Source: Pseudomonas sp. M30-35 (lineage in GTDB: Bacteria; Pseudomonadota; Gammaproteobacteria; Pseudomonadales; Pseudomonadaceae). Taken from it: a stretch of DNA of 64,000 bases. The notes under the pieces were generated by a model. It saw nothing but the letters and a program-made list of their open reading frames with translations. It ran no database searches and had not been told where the DNA came from. A program made the translations under genes and the position numbers. Below are positions 16,886 to 27,468 of this stretch, piece by piece (within the stretch, counting starts at the first letter, position 1; each line of letters begins with the position of its first letter). The stretch spans positions 1,364,001-1,428,000 of the forward strand of contig NZ_CP020892.1 of assembly GCF_002163625.1 (NCBI RefSeq). Reading direction: 5' to 3'.

Positions 16886-17359
16886 TTAGCCTGCAGAGCG
16901 TTCGCATTTATGGCCTGAAAAAGTATCAAAAATCTGCCGGTGTGCGTGGTACGACCATTGATCTTGCCGTTCATAGTAGCCGGCAACCCAAGCTTGTAGG
17001 TTCTGTAGCATTTCATCTTGAGCTTGTTTAGACGAATACTTATGCGGTTCCCATGGGCGATGTCGGTTGTGCTCAAGACAGACCTCAAGCCCAGGGTTAA
17101 GAAAGATCAACTCAGTGCAATGATTTGTTGTTGCTTCAATGAGTTCGCCGTAGCAGCCCTCAATAACCCAATTTTTATGGGTGATCAGAAATGCTTGAAG
17201 TGATTCGCTCACAGCTTCTGGTGCCCGTGGAACAGCAATTTTGCCGGGTTCCCATACGATTGAATCAAGGTCGAGGTGGGCCAACCCGTGATCTTGAACC
17301 AGGCGTTGAGCAAGCGTGGACTTTCCTGAGCCGGAGTTGCCAAAGACAAGAATTTTCAT
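16886..17359 (-). CDS. P-loop nucleotide kinase-like protein
   Basis: A 157-residue protein with a Walker A motif Gly-Asn-Ser-Gly-Ser-Gly-Lys-Ser-Thr at 7-15, right after the first beta-strand, an Asp-Leu-Asp-Ser-Ile stretch near 30-34 and Trp-Val-Ile-Glu-Gly-Cys-Tyr-Gly near 64-71. This is the adenylate/shikimate-kinase-like fold often annotated as 'topology modulation' protein (FlaR-like); the real substrate is unknown. The ATG at 17359 puts the P-loop at the usual place. It lies directly downstream of an integrase relic, so it may be leftover island cargo. Confidence 0.75.
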   Translation of the reverse strand: MKILVFGNSGSGKSTLAQRLVQDHGLAHLDLDSIVWEPGKIAVPRAPEAVSESLQAFLITHKNWVIEGCYGELIEATTNHCTELIFLNPGLEVCLEHNRHRPWEPHKYSSKQAQDEMLQNLQAWVAGYYERQDQWSYHAHRQIFDTFSGHKCERSAG

Positions 17360-17408
17360 GTGGCCTAACGTTTGGTCAAGGGGCAGTGTTGTTGCGCCCA
17401 GCAAATAC

Positions 17409-17705
17409 CTAGGCATAGCGCCCTGTCAATCCTTGCAGCTGGCGCAGGATGACCACAGCTTGGTCCGGCAGTGGTGCTTGATGGTCCCTTCCATGTGTTC
17501 TTTCGGGATAGTCCAAGTGGCGGCGTCCAGGTCAAATTCGACTCAGGGCGCGGCCGTAATTTGCCAGGGCACACGGCAATTAGCACTGGCAAAAGGATCG
17601 CGTGGCGGGTGAGGATATTGATGTGGCGACGTCGATCTTGCCGGGCAGTTCGGGTAGCTCGGCAAGTGTGACGTGCGGGTAATGTCCTTGGCCGGACGGG
17701 TAGGG
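17409..17705 (-). pseudogene. Decayed P4-type tyrosine integrase (C-terminal part)
   Basis: No single frame is open, but three minus-strand frames joined by frameshifts read as the catalytic half of a P4-like integrase. In order: His-Tyr-Pro-His-Val-Thr-Leu-Ala-Glu-Leu-Pro-Glu-Leu; then Leu-Ile-Ala-Val-Cys-Pro-Gly-Lys-Leu-Arg (family Val-Arg-Pro-Gly-Glu-Leu-Arg); then Glu-Phe-Asp-Leu-Asp-Ala-Ala-Thr-Trp-Thr-Ile-Pro; then Pro-Leu-Pro-Asp-Gln-Ala-Val-Val-Ile-Leu with a stop at 17409-17411. The arginine of the Arg-Pro-Gly-Glu motif is replaced by Cys. The N-terminal part and the catalytic tyrosine end are missing. It sits 80 bases from the 3' end of tRNA-Leu, the normal place and orientation for such an integrase. 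Confidence 0.75.
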
Positions 17706-17718
17706 AATTACGGACAAT

Positions 17719-17741
17719 AAAAAACCGGCTCAAGTGGCCGG
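17719..17741 (-). terminator. Terminator after tRNA-Leu
   Basis: On the minus strand: CCGGC, 7-base loop, GCCGG, then six T. It lies 47 bases past the tRNA 3' end and before the integrase relic. Confidence 0.75.
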
Positions 17742-17787
17742 CTCTTTATGGTTTCAGGTCGTTTCGGTACGTCCTGAGAAAATTACT

Positions 17788-17872
17788 TGGTGCCCCGGGG
17801 GAGACTCGAACTCCCACTTCTTTCGAAAACGGATTTTGAATCCGCCGCGTCTACCGATTCCGCCACCGGGGC
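17788..17872 (-). tRNA. tRNA-Leu (anticodon CAA)
   Basis: Minus-strand 85-base cloverleaf with the 3' CCA encoded. The acceptor stem GCCCCGG pairs with CCGGGGC. The D-arm contains GGCGGAATCGGTAGACGC, the anticodon loop reads ATTCAAAAT giving anticodon CAA (reads UUG), a long class II variable arm follows, and the T-arm is GGGAGTTCGAGTCTCCC. The 3' end flanks an integrase relic, consistent with use as an attachment site. Confidence 0.96.
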
Positions 17873-17885
17873 ACAATGGCGGCGA

Positions 17886-17914
17886 AGTATAGGGACGAGT
17901 TTCGAGTTGGTCAA
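17886..17914 (-). promoter_or_regulatory. Sigma-70 promoter of tRNA-Leu
   Basis: On the minus strand TTGACC (17914-17909), 17-base spacer, TATACT (17891-17886), 13 bases before the mature tRNA 5' end. Near-consensus and well placed. Confidence 0.85.
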
Positions 17915-17982
17915 TGCTCTTTCGTGGTCATTTTTAATATTTTCCGCTAAACTTTGCCGCCCTGCTAGTTGACCCTTCTGTC

Positions 17983-20162
<2,180 letters not shown>

Positions 20163-20205
20163 AACTGAGTTTTTTTAAAAAGAACTGTTCCAACAGGAGT
20201 GATAC

Positions 20206-20541
20206 ATGAGCTTTTTTATCCCTGCAGCATTCGCAGACGCCGCTGCACCTGCCGCCGGCCCAGCTGGTAGCGGTTTTGAGTGGGTATTTCTGGTCGGCTT
20301 CCTGGTCATCTTTTATCTGATGATCTGGCGTCCGCAGGCTAAGCGTGCCAAAGAGCACAAGAGCCTGCTGGGTAGCTTGCAGAAGGGCGACGAGGTTGTA
20401 ACCACCGGTGGTATCGCGGGTAAAGTCAACAAGGTTAGCGATGACTTCGTGGTCATTGAAGTGTCGGATACCGTTGAGCTGAAAATTCAGAAGGTAGCGA
20501 TTGCAGCGACCTTGCCTAAAGGCACTCTGAAAGCCATTTAA
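20206..20541 (+). CDS. yajC: Sec translocon accessory subunit YajC
   Basis: A 111-residue inner-membrane protein with a single transmembrane helix at about 24-44 (Trp-Val-Phe-Leu-Val-Gly-Phe-Leu-Val-Ile-Phe), the Arg-Pro-Gln-Ala-Lys-Arg motif right after it, and a basic cytoplasmic domain with Gly-Asp-Glu-Val-Val-Thr-Thr-Gly-Gly. It associates with SecDF and SecYEG. A CAGGAG ribosome site precedes the ATG. It lies between tgt and secD as in most gammaproteobacteria. Confidence 0.95.
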   Translation: MSFFIPAAFADAAAPAAGPAGSGFEWVFLVGFLVIFYLMIWRPQAKRAKEHKSLLGSLQKGDEVVTTGGIAGKVNKVSDDFVVIEVSDTVELKIQKVAIAATLPKGTLKAI

Positions 20542-20603
20542 GTTTCAAACCTTTACCATTCGACGGGGCGCTTAATGCGCCCCGCGTTATAACGGGCGGC
20601 GTC

Positions 20604-22472
20604 ATGCTCAATAAATTTCCAGTTTGGAAGTATCTGCTGATTGTGGCCGTATTGGCCGTCGGCTTTCTCTACTCTGCGCCAAATCTGTACCCGGATGATC
20701 CGGCGATTCAGATCAGTGGCACCAGCATCGCCAAGCGCATCGAACAGTCTGATCTAGATCGTGCAGACCGTGCGTTGAAGGAGGCCGGCATTGATGTCAA
20801 GGGCCTTAGCGTTGCTGATCAGGGCAAGGCAGGCTTGCTGCGCTTGGCCAAGAAGGAAGATCAACTTCCTGCAAAAGACATCGTGCGTAAGGCGCTCGGT
20901 GAAGATTTCGTCGTTGCGCTGAACCTGGCGCAAACGACCCCTGACTGGCTGCGCAGTGTGGGTGCGACGCCGATGAAGTTGGGTCTCGACCTTTCCGGTG
21001 GTGTGCACTTCTTGCTCGAAGTGGACATGGAAAAAGCCTTGGATGCACGTCGCAAGGTTTACGAGGGCGAGGTGAAAACTTTGCTGCGTAAAGAGCGTGT
21101 GCGCTATCGCAGCATGCCAGAGCAGGGTGGTGCTATTCAGCTGGGCTTCGCTGATGAAGACACGCTTGATAAAGCGAGCAGCCTGGTACGCAAGGAATTT
21201 ACTGACTTTGAGCTGACCACCGCTGAGCGTAACGGCATGCAAGTGCTGCGCTTGACGCTGACTAAGGCCAAGGTCGCTGAGATTCGTGAATACTCGATCA
21301 AGCAAAACCTGACCACAGTGCGCAACCGTGTTAACGAGTTGGGCGTGGCTGAGCCATTGGTTCAGCGTCAGGGCGCCAATCGTATTGTGGTTGAGTTGCC
21401 GGGTGTCCAGGACACTGCTGAGGCCAAGCGTATTCTGGGTAAGACTGCGAACCTTGAGTTCCGCCTTGAAGCCGCTGTTGATGCGTCAAAAGCGTCGACT
21501 GAGGCATTTGAGTTTCGTGAGCCGGGTCGCCCGCCTGTTGATCTTGAGCGTGATCTGATCATCACTGGTGACCAAGTGACCGACGCGCAGGCCAGCTTTG
21601 ACGAAAACGGCCGCCCGCAAGTGAATATCCGTCTGGATAACCACGGTGGCGACTTGATGAGCCGCGCTACGCGCAGCAACGTCGGGCGCAGCATGGCGGT
21701 AATTTTCATCGAGCAAAAGCCGATCACCAAATACGTGCGCAAGACGGTTGATGGCGTGGAGCAAGAAGTTCCCGTGCCAAGCTTCGTCGAAGAAAAGAAA
21801 ATCATCAGCTTGGCAACCATTCAGTCGCCGCTGGGCAGTCAGTTCCGAATTACCGGTCTGAATGGCCAGGGTGAGTCGTCTGAGTTGGCGCTGTTGCTAC
21901 GTGCCGGTGGTCTGGCTGCGCCGATGTATTTCGCTGAGGAGCGCACTATCGGTCCTAGCCTGGGTGCGGACAATATTGCCAAAGGTGTTGATGCGGCGTT
22001 GTGGGGCATGCTGTTCGTGTCTCTGTTCATCATCGCGATCTACCGCTTCTTTGGTGTCTTGGCGACTATCGCGCTGGGCTTCAACATGATCATGTTGCTG
22101 GCATTGATGTCGTTGCTCAGTGCCACTCTGACCTTGCCAGGTATCGCCGGTATCGTATTGACCATGGGTATGGCGGTTGATGCCAACGTACTGATCTTCT
22201 CGCGTATTCGTGAGGAGATTGCCAATGGCATGTCGATTCCACGGGCAATTCACGAGGGTTTTGACCGTGCGTTCTCGGCGATCATCGATGCCAACCTGAC
22301 TACATTGCTGGTCGGGGGTATTCTGTTCGCAATGGGTACTGGGCCGGTTAAGGGCTTTGCGGTGACACTGTCGCTTGGCATCCTGACGTCTATGTTTACC
22401 GCCATCTTTGTGACCCGCGCTATGGTCAATCTGATTTTCGGTGGGCGTGACTTCAAGAAGTTGTGGATTTAA
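20604..22472 (+). CDS. secD: Protein translocase subunit SecD
   Basis: A 622-residue RND-type membrane protein that uses the proton gradient to help pull preproteins out of the Sec channel. It has the first membrane helix at about 8-26, then the large periplasmic region with Gly-Leu-Asp-Leu-Ser-Gly-Gly-Val-His-Phe near 127-136, and a C-terminal block of five helices (about 450-620) with Gly-Met-Ala-Val-Asp-Ala-Asn-Val-Leu, whose Asp is a conserved proton-pathway residue. secF follows after nine bases; the pair acts as one complex with YajC. Confidence 0.96.
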   Translation: MLNKFPVWKYLLIVAVLAVGFLYSAPNLYPDDPAIQISGTSIAKRIEQSDLDRADRALKEAGIDVKGLSVADQGKAGLLRLAKKEDQLPAKDIVRKALGEDFVVALNLAQTTPDWLRSVGATPMKLGLDLSGGVHFLLEVDMEKALDARRKVYEGEVKTLLRKERVRYRSMPEQGGAIQLGFADEDTLDKASSLVRKEFTDFELTTAERNGMQVLRLTLTKAKVAEIREYSIKQNLTTVRNRVNELGVAEPLVQRQGANRIVVELPGVQDTAEAKRILGKTANLEFRLEAAVDASKASTEAFEFREPGRPPVDLERDLIITGDQVTDAQASFDENGRPQVNIRLDNHGGDLMSRATRSNVGRSMAVIFIEQKPITKYVRKTVDGVEQEVPVPSFVEEKKIISLATIQSPLGSQFRITGLNGQGESSELALLLRAGGLAAPMYFAEERTIGPSLGADNIAKGVDAALWGMLFVSLFIIAIYRFFGVLATIALGFNMIMLLALMSLLSATLTLPGIAGIVLTMGMAVDANVLIFSRIREEIANGMSIPRAIHEGFDRAFSAIIDANLTTLLVGGILFAMGTGPVKGFAVTLSLGILTSMFTAIFVTRAMVNLIFGGRDFKKLWI

Positions 22473-22481
22473 GGGGCTGAC

Positions 22482-23387
22482 ATGAATCGTACAATCAACT
22501 TCATGGGGGCGCGGAACCTCGCGTTTGCTGTGACTGTTTTCCTGACGCTACTGGCATTGGGCAGTTGGGCAGTTAAAGGTCTGAATTTCGGTCTGGACTT
22601 CACTGGCGGTACTCAGATCGAACTGAGCTACGAACAACCTGCTGCTTTAGAGCAGGTGCGTGAGAAGCTTCAGGGCGCTGGGTTTACTGATGCGGTGGTG
22701 CAGAGCTTTGGTGCGACGACTGACGTGGTCGTGCGTATGCAGGGCGATGACCCGGATTTGGGTATCAAGGTCGCAGACGCGTTGCGCTCAACCGGCGATA
22801 AGCTGGAAGTCAAAAAGGTCGAGTTCGTTGGCCCGCAAGTGGGTGAGGAGCTGCGTGACCAAGGCGGTATCGGCATGTTGCTGGCGCTGGGTGGGGTGCT
22901 GTTGTATCTGGCGTTCCGCTTCCAGTGGAAATTTGCGGTCGGTGCAATTGTCTCGTTGATCCACGACGTGATCGTAACATTGGGCATCTTGTCATTTTTC
23001 CAAGTGACCTTCGACCTGACCACGCTGGCGGCTATTTTGGCGATTATCGGTTACTCGCTGAACGATACAATCGTAGTGTTTGACCGGGTGCGTGAGAACT
23101 TCCGGGTACTGCGTAAATCGACCTTGATTGAAAACATCAACATCTCGACCACGCAAACCTTGTTGCGTACGTTGGCGACTTCGATCTCGACGCTGCTGGC
23201 GATTGGTGCGCTGCTGTTCTTTGCAGGCGACAATCTGTTCTCATTCTCGATCGCGCTATTCATTGGTGTGTTTGCCGGTACTTACTCATCGGTTTACATC
23301 GCGAACGTGGTGCTGATCTGGCTCAACTTGAGCGTCGATGATCTGATTCCACCCGTCGTTGCAGAAGAGGTCGACGAGCGCCCTTAA
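22482..23387 (+). CDS. secF: Protein translocase subunit SecF
   Basis: A 301-residue partner of SecD with six membrane helices. The signature Gly-Leu-Asp-Phe-Thr-Gly-Gly-Thr-Gln is near 37-45 at the start of the periplasmic domain, and Gly-Tyr-Ser-Leu-Asn-Asp-Thr-Ile-Val-Val-Phe-Asp-Arg is near 190-202, containing the conserved proton-relay aspartate region. It ends the tgt-yajC-secD-secF operon and is followed by a strong terminator. Confidence 0.96.
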   Translation: MNRTINFMGARNLAFAVTVFLTLLALGSWAVKGLNFGLDFTGGTQIELSYEQPAALEQVREKLQGAGFTDAVVQSFGATTDVVVRMQGDDPDLGIKVADALRSTGDKLEVKKVEFVGPQVGEELRDQGGIGMLLALGGVLLYLAFRFQWKFAVGAIVSLIHDVIVTLGILSFFQVTFDLTTLAAILAIIGYSLNDTIVVFDRVRENFRVLRKSTLIENINISTTQTLLRTLATSISTLLAIGALLFFAGDNLFSFSIALFIGVFAGTYSSVYIANVVLIWLNLSVDDLIPPVVAEEVDERP

Positions 23388-23411
23388 GCCTGCGTCAAAA
23401 GTAATCCAACG

Positions 23412-23447
23412 AGCCCCCGCAGGTTATTGAACTTGTGGGGGCTTTTT
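23412..23447 (+). terminator. Terminator of the secDF operon
   Basis: Stem AGCCCCC(GCAGGTT) / (AACTTGT)GGGGGCT followed by TTTTT, 25 bases after the secF stop. Confidence 0.88.
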
Positions 23448-23503
23448 GTTGTCTTATCGACGAATAGGGCGAGATTCGCCAGGTAGAAGGTCAGGAGTCA
23501 ATT

Positions 23504-24037
23504 ATGAATAAGTCTTTGCTAGTAGGTGCGGTATTAGGTGCTGTGGGCGTAACTGCCGGTGGTGCTGTTGCGACTTACAGCTTGGTCGGTGGCCCGGACT
23601 ACGCTGATGTGCTGGCTGTGGAGCCTATCAACGAAACTATCAAGACCCCGCGTCAGGAATGCCGCGATGTGACTGTGACGCGTCAGCGTCCGGTACAGGA
23701 TCAGCACAAAATTGCCGGTACAGCTATCGGTGCCGTTGTAGGCGGCTTGCTGGGTAATCAGGTGGGTGGTGGTAGCGGTAAGAAAATTGCGACTGCAGCA
23801 GGTGCTATTGGTGGTGGTTACGCCGGTAACAAGGTGCAGGGCAATATGCAGGCTAACGATACCTACACCACGACTGAAAACCGTTGTAAGACAGTTACCG
23901 ATACCAGCCAGAAACTGGTGGGTTACAACGTGAAGTACGAGTTGGATGGCAAGGTTAGCCAGGTGCGCATGTCTGAAGATCCAGGCAGCCGTATTCCGGT
24001 TAAAGACGGCAAGCTGATGCTTTCTGAAGCACAGTAA
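23504..24037 (+). CDS. Glycine-zipper 2TM domain outer-membrane-associated protein
   Basis: A 177-residue protein with an N-terminal hydrophobic segment (about 5-25) and a glycine-zipper 2TM (Rickettsia 17-kDa antigen-like) domain at about 69-111, seen as Gly-Thr-Ala-Ile-Gly-Ala-Val-Val-Gly-Gly-Leu-Leu-Gly and a second Gly-rich helix ending Gly-Asn-Lys-Val-Gln. Cysteines at about 53 and 127 flank the zipper and could form a disulfide. Members are structural envelope proteins of unclear role; unlike SlyB there is no lipobox. Monocistronic between two terminators, with GTCAGGAG near the start. Confidence 0.8.
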   Translation: MNKSLLVGAVLGAVGVTAGGAVATYSLVGGPDYADVLAVEPINETIKTPRQECRDVTVTRQRPVQDQHKIAGTAIGAVVGGLLGNQVGGGSGKKIATAAGAIGGGYAGNKVQGNMQANDTYTTTENRCKTVTDTSQKLVGYNVKYELDGKVSQVRMSEDPGSRIPVKDGKLMLSEAQ

Positions 24038-24053
24038 TCCTGTTAGACAAAAA

Positions 24054-24076
24054 GCGCCCTGATTGGGCGCTTTTTT
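24054..24076 (+). terminator. Terminator of the glycine-zipper protein gene
   Basis: GCGCCC, 5-base loop, GGGCGC, six T; 17 bases after the stop. Confidence 0.88.
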
Positions 24077-24240
24077 GTGGGCGGCTGTTTAAGTGGTGGA
24101 GGCTGTGTAGGGTGAGACAACGCGAAGCTTGTCGACCATGGTTCATTCAAATAACGCCGCTGCTAATGGCGGCAGAGAAAGCGTCAGCCATGCTACAAAA
24201 GCTACATGCGTGTCGTGTGTGTGAACCGAACAGGCAATAA

Positions 24241-24260
24241 AAAAGCGCCCTCAGGCGCTT
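24241..24260 (-). terminator. Terminator of suhB
   Basis: On the minus strand GCGCC, 4-base loop, GGCGC then TTTTTT; 17 bases past the suhB stop. The stem is also flanked by T on the plus strand, so it may work both ways. The 164 bases between this and the previous terminator hold nothing I recognise. Confidence 0.82.
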
Positions 24261-24276
24261 TTCTACACAATCAAGC

Positions 24277-25092
24277 TTAGCGTTTCAGTGATGCTGAAAG
24301 GTGTGGCTGGATTGCGGTTAAAACAGCTTTGAAACACTTGGTGTTGCCCGCAACGATCTGGCCTTTGGCCAGGAAGTCGTGGCCGCCAGTGAAGTCGCTG
24401 ACCAGGCCGCCTGCTTCTTGAATCAACAGTGCTCCCGCCGCCATGTCCCACTCGGACAGGCCAAATTCCCAGAATGCATCATAACGACCCGCTGCAACAT
24501 AGGCCAGGTCGAGGCTGGCGGCGCCTGCACGACGTACGCCGGCAGTTTGGCCGACCAGGCTGCGGAACATGCCGAGGTAGTTTTCGAGATTGTCGAGTTG
24601 GCTATCGCGGAATGGGAATCCGGTGCCGAGTAGGGCGCCGTCGAGGCTCTTGCGTGTGCTTACGCGCAAGCGGCGACCATTAAGGGCAGCGCCACGGCCG
24701 CGGCTGGCAGTGAACTCTTCTTGGCGAACCGGGTCGATGATCACGGCGTGCTCAAGGCGGCCACGGTATTTACAGGCAAGACTGACTGCGAAGTGCGGTA
24801 CGCCGCGAACGAAGTTGGTGGTGCCGTCCAGCGGATCAATGATCCACAGATAGTCAGCGCCCTCGCCAGAGCCTTCGGTGAGGCCGCTTTCTTCGCCGTA
24901 AAAGCCATGAGTTGGGTAGGCTTTGCGCAATGCTTGAATGATCATCTGCTCCGCAGAGCGATCAATCTCGGTCACGTAATCATTGGCATCTTTCTCGTCT
25001 ACCGAGATGACGTCCAGGCGTTCGATTGAGCGGAAGATCATTTCACCGGCGCTACGGGCTGCGCGCAGCGCGATATTCAGCATAGGCTGCAT
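24277..25092 (-). CDS. suhB: Inositol-1-monophosphatase / Nus factor SuhB
   Basis: A 271-residue metal-dependent phosphatase. The family signatures Trp-Ile-Ile-Asp-Pro-Leu-Asp-Gly-Thr-Thr-Asn-Phe (around 83-94, metal-binding aspartates) and Trp-Asp-Met-Ala-Ala-Gly-Ala-Leu-Leu are both intact, plus Gly-Glu-Glu-Ser for the third ligand. It hydrolyses inositol monophosphate, and in E. coli also works with Nus factors on rRNA transcription. I chose the ATG at 25092, giving the standard Met-Gln-Pro-Met-Leu-Asn start, over a 51-residue upstream extension. Divergent from trmJ. Confidence 0.93.
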   Translation of the reverse strand: MQPMLNIALRAARSAGEMIFRSIERLDVISVDEKDANDYVTEIDRSAEQMIIQALRKAYPTHGFYGEESGLTEGSGEGADYLWIIDPLDGTTNFVRGVPHFAVSLACKYRGRLEHAVIIDPVRQEEFTASRGRGAALNGRRLRVSTRKSLDGALLGTGFPFRDSQLDNLENYLGMFRSLVGQTAGVRRAGAASLDLAYVAAGRYDAFWEFGLSEWDMAAGALLIQEAGGLVSDFTGGHDFLAKGQIVAGNTKCFKAVLTAIQPHLSASLKR

Positions 25093-25236
25093 GGATGGGT
25101 CACCTGGGTCGTTAAAGAAAGCCGAACATTCTATCAGAAAAGTTACATATATGAAGTGCCGCTTAGCCTTGCGTGGCGTAATCAAGGTGGGTTCTGTAAG
25201 ATTTGCTCCTTTCTGCATTCTGTGTGAGCGCTTTCG

Positions 25237-26016
25237 TTGCTGCAAAATATTCGAGTGGTCTTAGTCAACACCAGTCATCCCGGTAATATCGGTGGCGCGG
25301 CGCGGGCGATGAAAAACATGGGGTTGAGCCGATTAGTTCTGGTCGATCCGATTGATTTCCCGAGTCATGAGGCGGATGCGCGAGCATCTGGTGCTAGCGA
25401 TATTCTTCAGTCGGCACAAATTGTCGGCACCCTTGAAGAGGCGCTGGCTGGCTGCAATCTGGTGCTCGGCACCAGTGCCCGAGATCGGCGTATTCCTTGG
25501 CCGTTGCTAGATCCGCGGGAGTGCGGGGTGGCGGCGTGCGAGCAAGCGCTGGAGGGTGCTGATGTGGCGTTGGTGTTCGGCCGTGAGTACGCTGGTCTGA
25601 CCAACGAAGAGCTGCAGCGCTGTCAGTTTCATGTGCATATTCCGTCCGATCCAGAGTTCAGTTCACTGAATCTGGCGGCGGCGGTGCAAGTATTGGCGTA
25701 TGAAGTGCGCATGGCATGGCTGGCAGCACAAAATAAACCAACCAAGGTGGCTAAGCTCGAAACCACGGCGATGCTCAACACTCAGTTGGTCACTGCTGAT
25801 GAGTTGGAGTCGTTTTACGCGCACCTGCAAAAGGCGCTGGAAGAAATCGGCTTTCTTGATCCAGAAAATCCACGGCACCTGATGAGTCGGTTGCGGCGTT
25901 TATATGGCCGCAATAACATTAGTCGAGCCGAGATGAATATTTTGCGCGGCATTTTGACTGAAACGCTCAAGGCCGCGCGCGGTGAACACCACAAGCAGGG
26001 GAAGTCAGATGTTTGA
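25237..26016 (+). CDS. trmJ: tRNA (cytidine/uridine-2'-O-)-methyltransferase
   Basis: A 259-residue SPOUT-class enzyme that methylates the 2'-O of position 32 in tRNA. N-terminal motif [10 protein letters not shown] (about 10-19) and the knotted cofactor site [12 protein letters not shown] and [10 protein letters not shown] are intact. The start is a TTG at 25237, which fits the family N-terminus (Met-Leu-x-x-Ile-Arg-Val-Val-Leu); no in-frame ATG fits. It overlaps cysE by eight bases. Confidence 0.93.
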   Translation: MLQNIRVVLVNTSHPGNIGGAARAMKNMGLSRLVLVDPIDFPSHEADARASGASDILQSAQIVGTLEEALAGCNLVLGTSARDRRIPWPLLDPRECGVAACEQALEGADVALVFGREYAGLTNEELQRCQFHVHIPSDPEFSSLNLAAAVQVLAYEVRMAWLAAQNKPTKVAKLETTAMLNTQLVTADELESFYAHLQKALEEIGFLDPENPRHLMSRLRRLYGRNNISRAEMNILRGILTETLKAARGEHHKQGKSDV

Positions 26017-26794
26017 GCTCATCCGTGAAGACATTCAAAGCGTATTTCATCGCGATCCAGCTGCGCGTAATACCTTTGAGGTGATCACCTGCTATCCCGG
26101 TTTGCATGCTGTGTGGTTGCATCGCGTGGCGCACGCCTTGTGGGTCAATGGCTGGAAATGGCTGGCGCGGGTAGTTTCAAACTTTGGTCGCTGGACGACC
26201 GGTATTGAGATTCATCCGGGCGCCAAAATCGGTCGTCGCTTCTTTATTGATCACGGCATGGGCATCGTCATTGGTGAAACCGCTGAGATTGGCAACGATG
26301 TAACCCTGTATCAGGGTGTCACGCTGGGCGGTACGAGCTGGAATAAAGGTAAGCGCCACCCGACCCTTGAGGATGGCGTGGTTGTTGGTGCGGGAGCCAA
26401 GGTTCTGGGGCCGTTTACCGTGGGGGCGGGTGCCAAGATAGGCTCGAACGCGGTGGTCACCAAGGAAGTCCCGGCTGGTGCGACTGCTGTTGGGATTCCG
26501 GGTCGAATCATTGTCAAAGACGACAGTGATCAAGAAGCCAAGCGCAAGGCTATGGCTGAGAAGCTCGGTTTTGATGCCTATGGCGTCAGTCAGGATATGC
26601 CGGACCCGGTGTCGCGGGCGATTGGTCAGTTGCTTGATCACTTGCAGGCGGTAGACGGTCGTCTTGAGGGGATGTGCCAGGCGCTTACCTCGCTAGGCAG
26701 CGACTACTGCGCGAAGGATTTGCCTGCGCTGCGCGATGAAGATTTTATCGGTGTCTGCAAGGAGCAAGGCGACAAGCCAGCGCCTGATGCATAG
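26009..26794 (+). CDS. cysE: Serine O-acetyltransferase
   Basis: A 261-residue enzyme that acetylates L-serine with acetyl-CoA, the first committed step of cysteine synthesis. An N-terminal helical part is followed by a left-handed beta-helix of hexapeptide repeats. It contains His-Pro-Gly-Ala-Lys-Ile-Gly and the catalytic [10 protein letters not shown]. The ATG at 26009 follows AGGGGAAG inside the end of trmJ. Longer at the C-terminus (about 80 residues after the helix) than short SATs, as in Pseudomonas. Location just before the ISC genes fits cysteine as the sulfur source. Confidence 0.93.
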   Translation: MFELIREDIQSVFHRDPAARNTFEVITCYPGLHAVWLHRVAHALWVNGWKWLARVVSNFGRWTTGIEIHPGAKIGRRFFIDHGMGIVIGETAEIGNDVTLYQGVTLGGTSWNKGKRHPTLEDGVVVGAGAKVLGPFTVGAGAKIGSNAVVTKEVPAGATAVGIPGRIIVKDDSDQEAKRKAMAEKLGFDAYGVSQDMPDPVSRAIGQLLDHLQAVDGRLEGMCQALTSLGSDYCAKDLPALRDEDFIGVCKEQGDKPAPDA

Positions 26795-26860
26795 GTATAG
26801 CTAGTTTGCTATGCTTTGCGCCCCCCGCAAGCGCTAATCCCGAGTAATTTAATAGGACTT

Positions 26861-26885
26861 ATAGTTGACTTAAATACTCGGGAAT
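26861..26885 (+). promoter_or_regulatory. Type 1 IscR binding site in the isc promoter
   Basis: The 25-mer matches the published Type 1 IscR consensus ATASYYGACTRWWWYAGTCRRSTAT at 22 of 25 positions, with intact GACT and TCGG halves. It lies 41 bases before iscR, so holo-IscR would repress the whole operon when clusters are sufficient. Confidence 0.82.
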
Positions 26886-26926
26886 TGCATAATTTGCAGC
26901 ATATTGTAATCCCCGGTGCCTCTTCG

Positions 26927-27418
26927 ATGAGACTGACAACCAAAGGCCGATACGCCGTCACCGCCATGCTTGACTTGGCGTTGCACGCGCAAAACGGCCC
27001 CGTGTCCCTTGCTGATATTTCTGAGCGTCAGGGGATTTCCCTTTCCTACTTGGAGCAACTGTTCGCCAAATTGCGACGTGGAAGCTTGGTTTCCAGTGTT
27101 CGCGGTCCGGGCGGTGGTTATCAGCTGGCGCGTGCTATGGCCGGTATCCAAGTTGCAGAAGTGATTGATGCAGTCAATGAGTCTGTTGATGCAACGCGCT
27201 GCCAAGGGCAGGGCGACTGTCATGCGGGTGATACCTGTTTGACTCATCATCTGTGGTGTGACCTGAGCCAGCAGATCCACGAGTTTCTGAGTGGTATCAG
27301 CTTGGCTGATCTGGTTACCCGTCGTGAGGTTCAAGAAGTTGCTCATCGCCAGGACCAGCGTCGCTGCAACGGCAGAGCGCCGCAATTAGATAAAATCGAA
27401 GCATCCGCCGTCGACTGA
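26927..27418 (+). CDS. iscR: Iron-sulfur cluster regulator IscR
   Basis: A 163-residue Rrf2-family regulator with an N-terminal winged helix-turn-helix and the [2Fe-2S] ligands Cys92, Cys98, Cys104 plus His107, all in register with E. coli IscR. It senses cluster status and autoregulates the isc operon through the Type 1 site just upstream. The ATG at 26927 gives the conserved Met-Arg-Leu-Thr-Thr-Lys-Gly-Arg-Tyr start; the in-frame upstream extension runs through the operator and is rejected. Confidence 0.96.
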   Translation: MRLTTKGRYAVTAMLDLALHAQNGPVSLADISERQGISLSYLEQLFAKLRRGSLVSSVRGPGGGYQLARAMAGIQVAEVIDAVNESVDATRCQGQGDCHAGDTCLTHHLWCDLSQQIHEFLSGISLADLVTRREVQEVAHRQDQRRCNGRAPQLDKIEASAVD

Positions 27419-27468
27419 ATTTATAGGGTGCCAGCCTGCAAAGCCTGAGTCCTGATAGGAGAGAATCA

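Noticed and set aside
16726..17088. 120-codon minus-strand frame overlapping the P-loop kinase end
   Set aside because: Out of frame with the kinase and without any motif; considered a chance frame.
17365..17733. 122-codon minus-strand frame treated as a gene
   Set aside because: It is only one of three frames of the broken integrase; the real reading needs frameshifts, so it is listed as a pseudogene instead.
17787..17972. Plus-strand frame starting in the tRNA-Leu gene
   Set aside because: It is a translation artefact of the tRNA complement.
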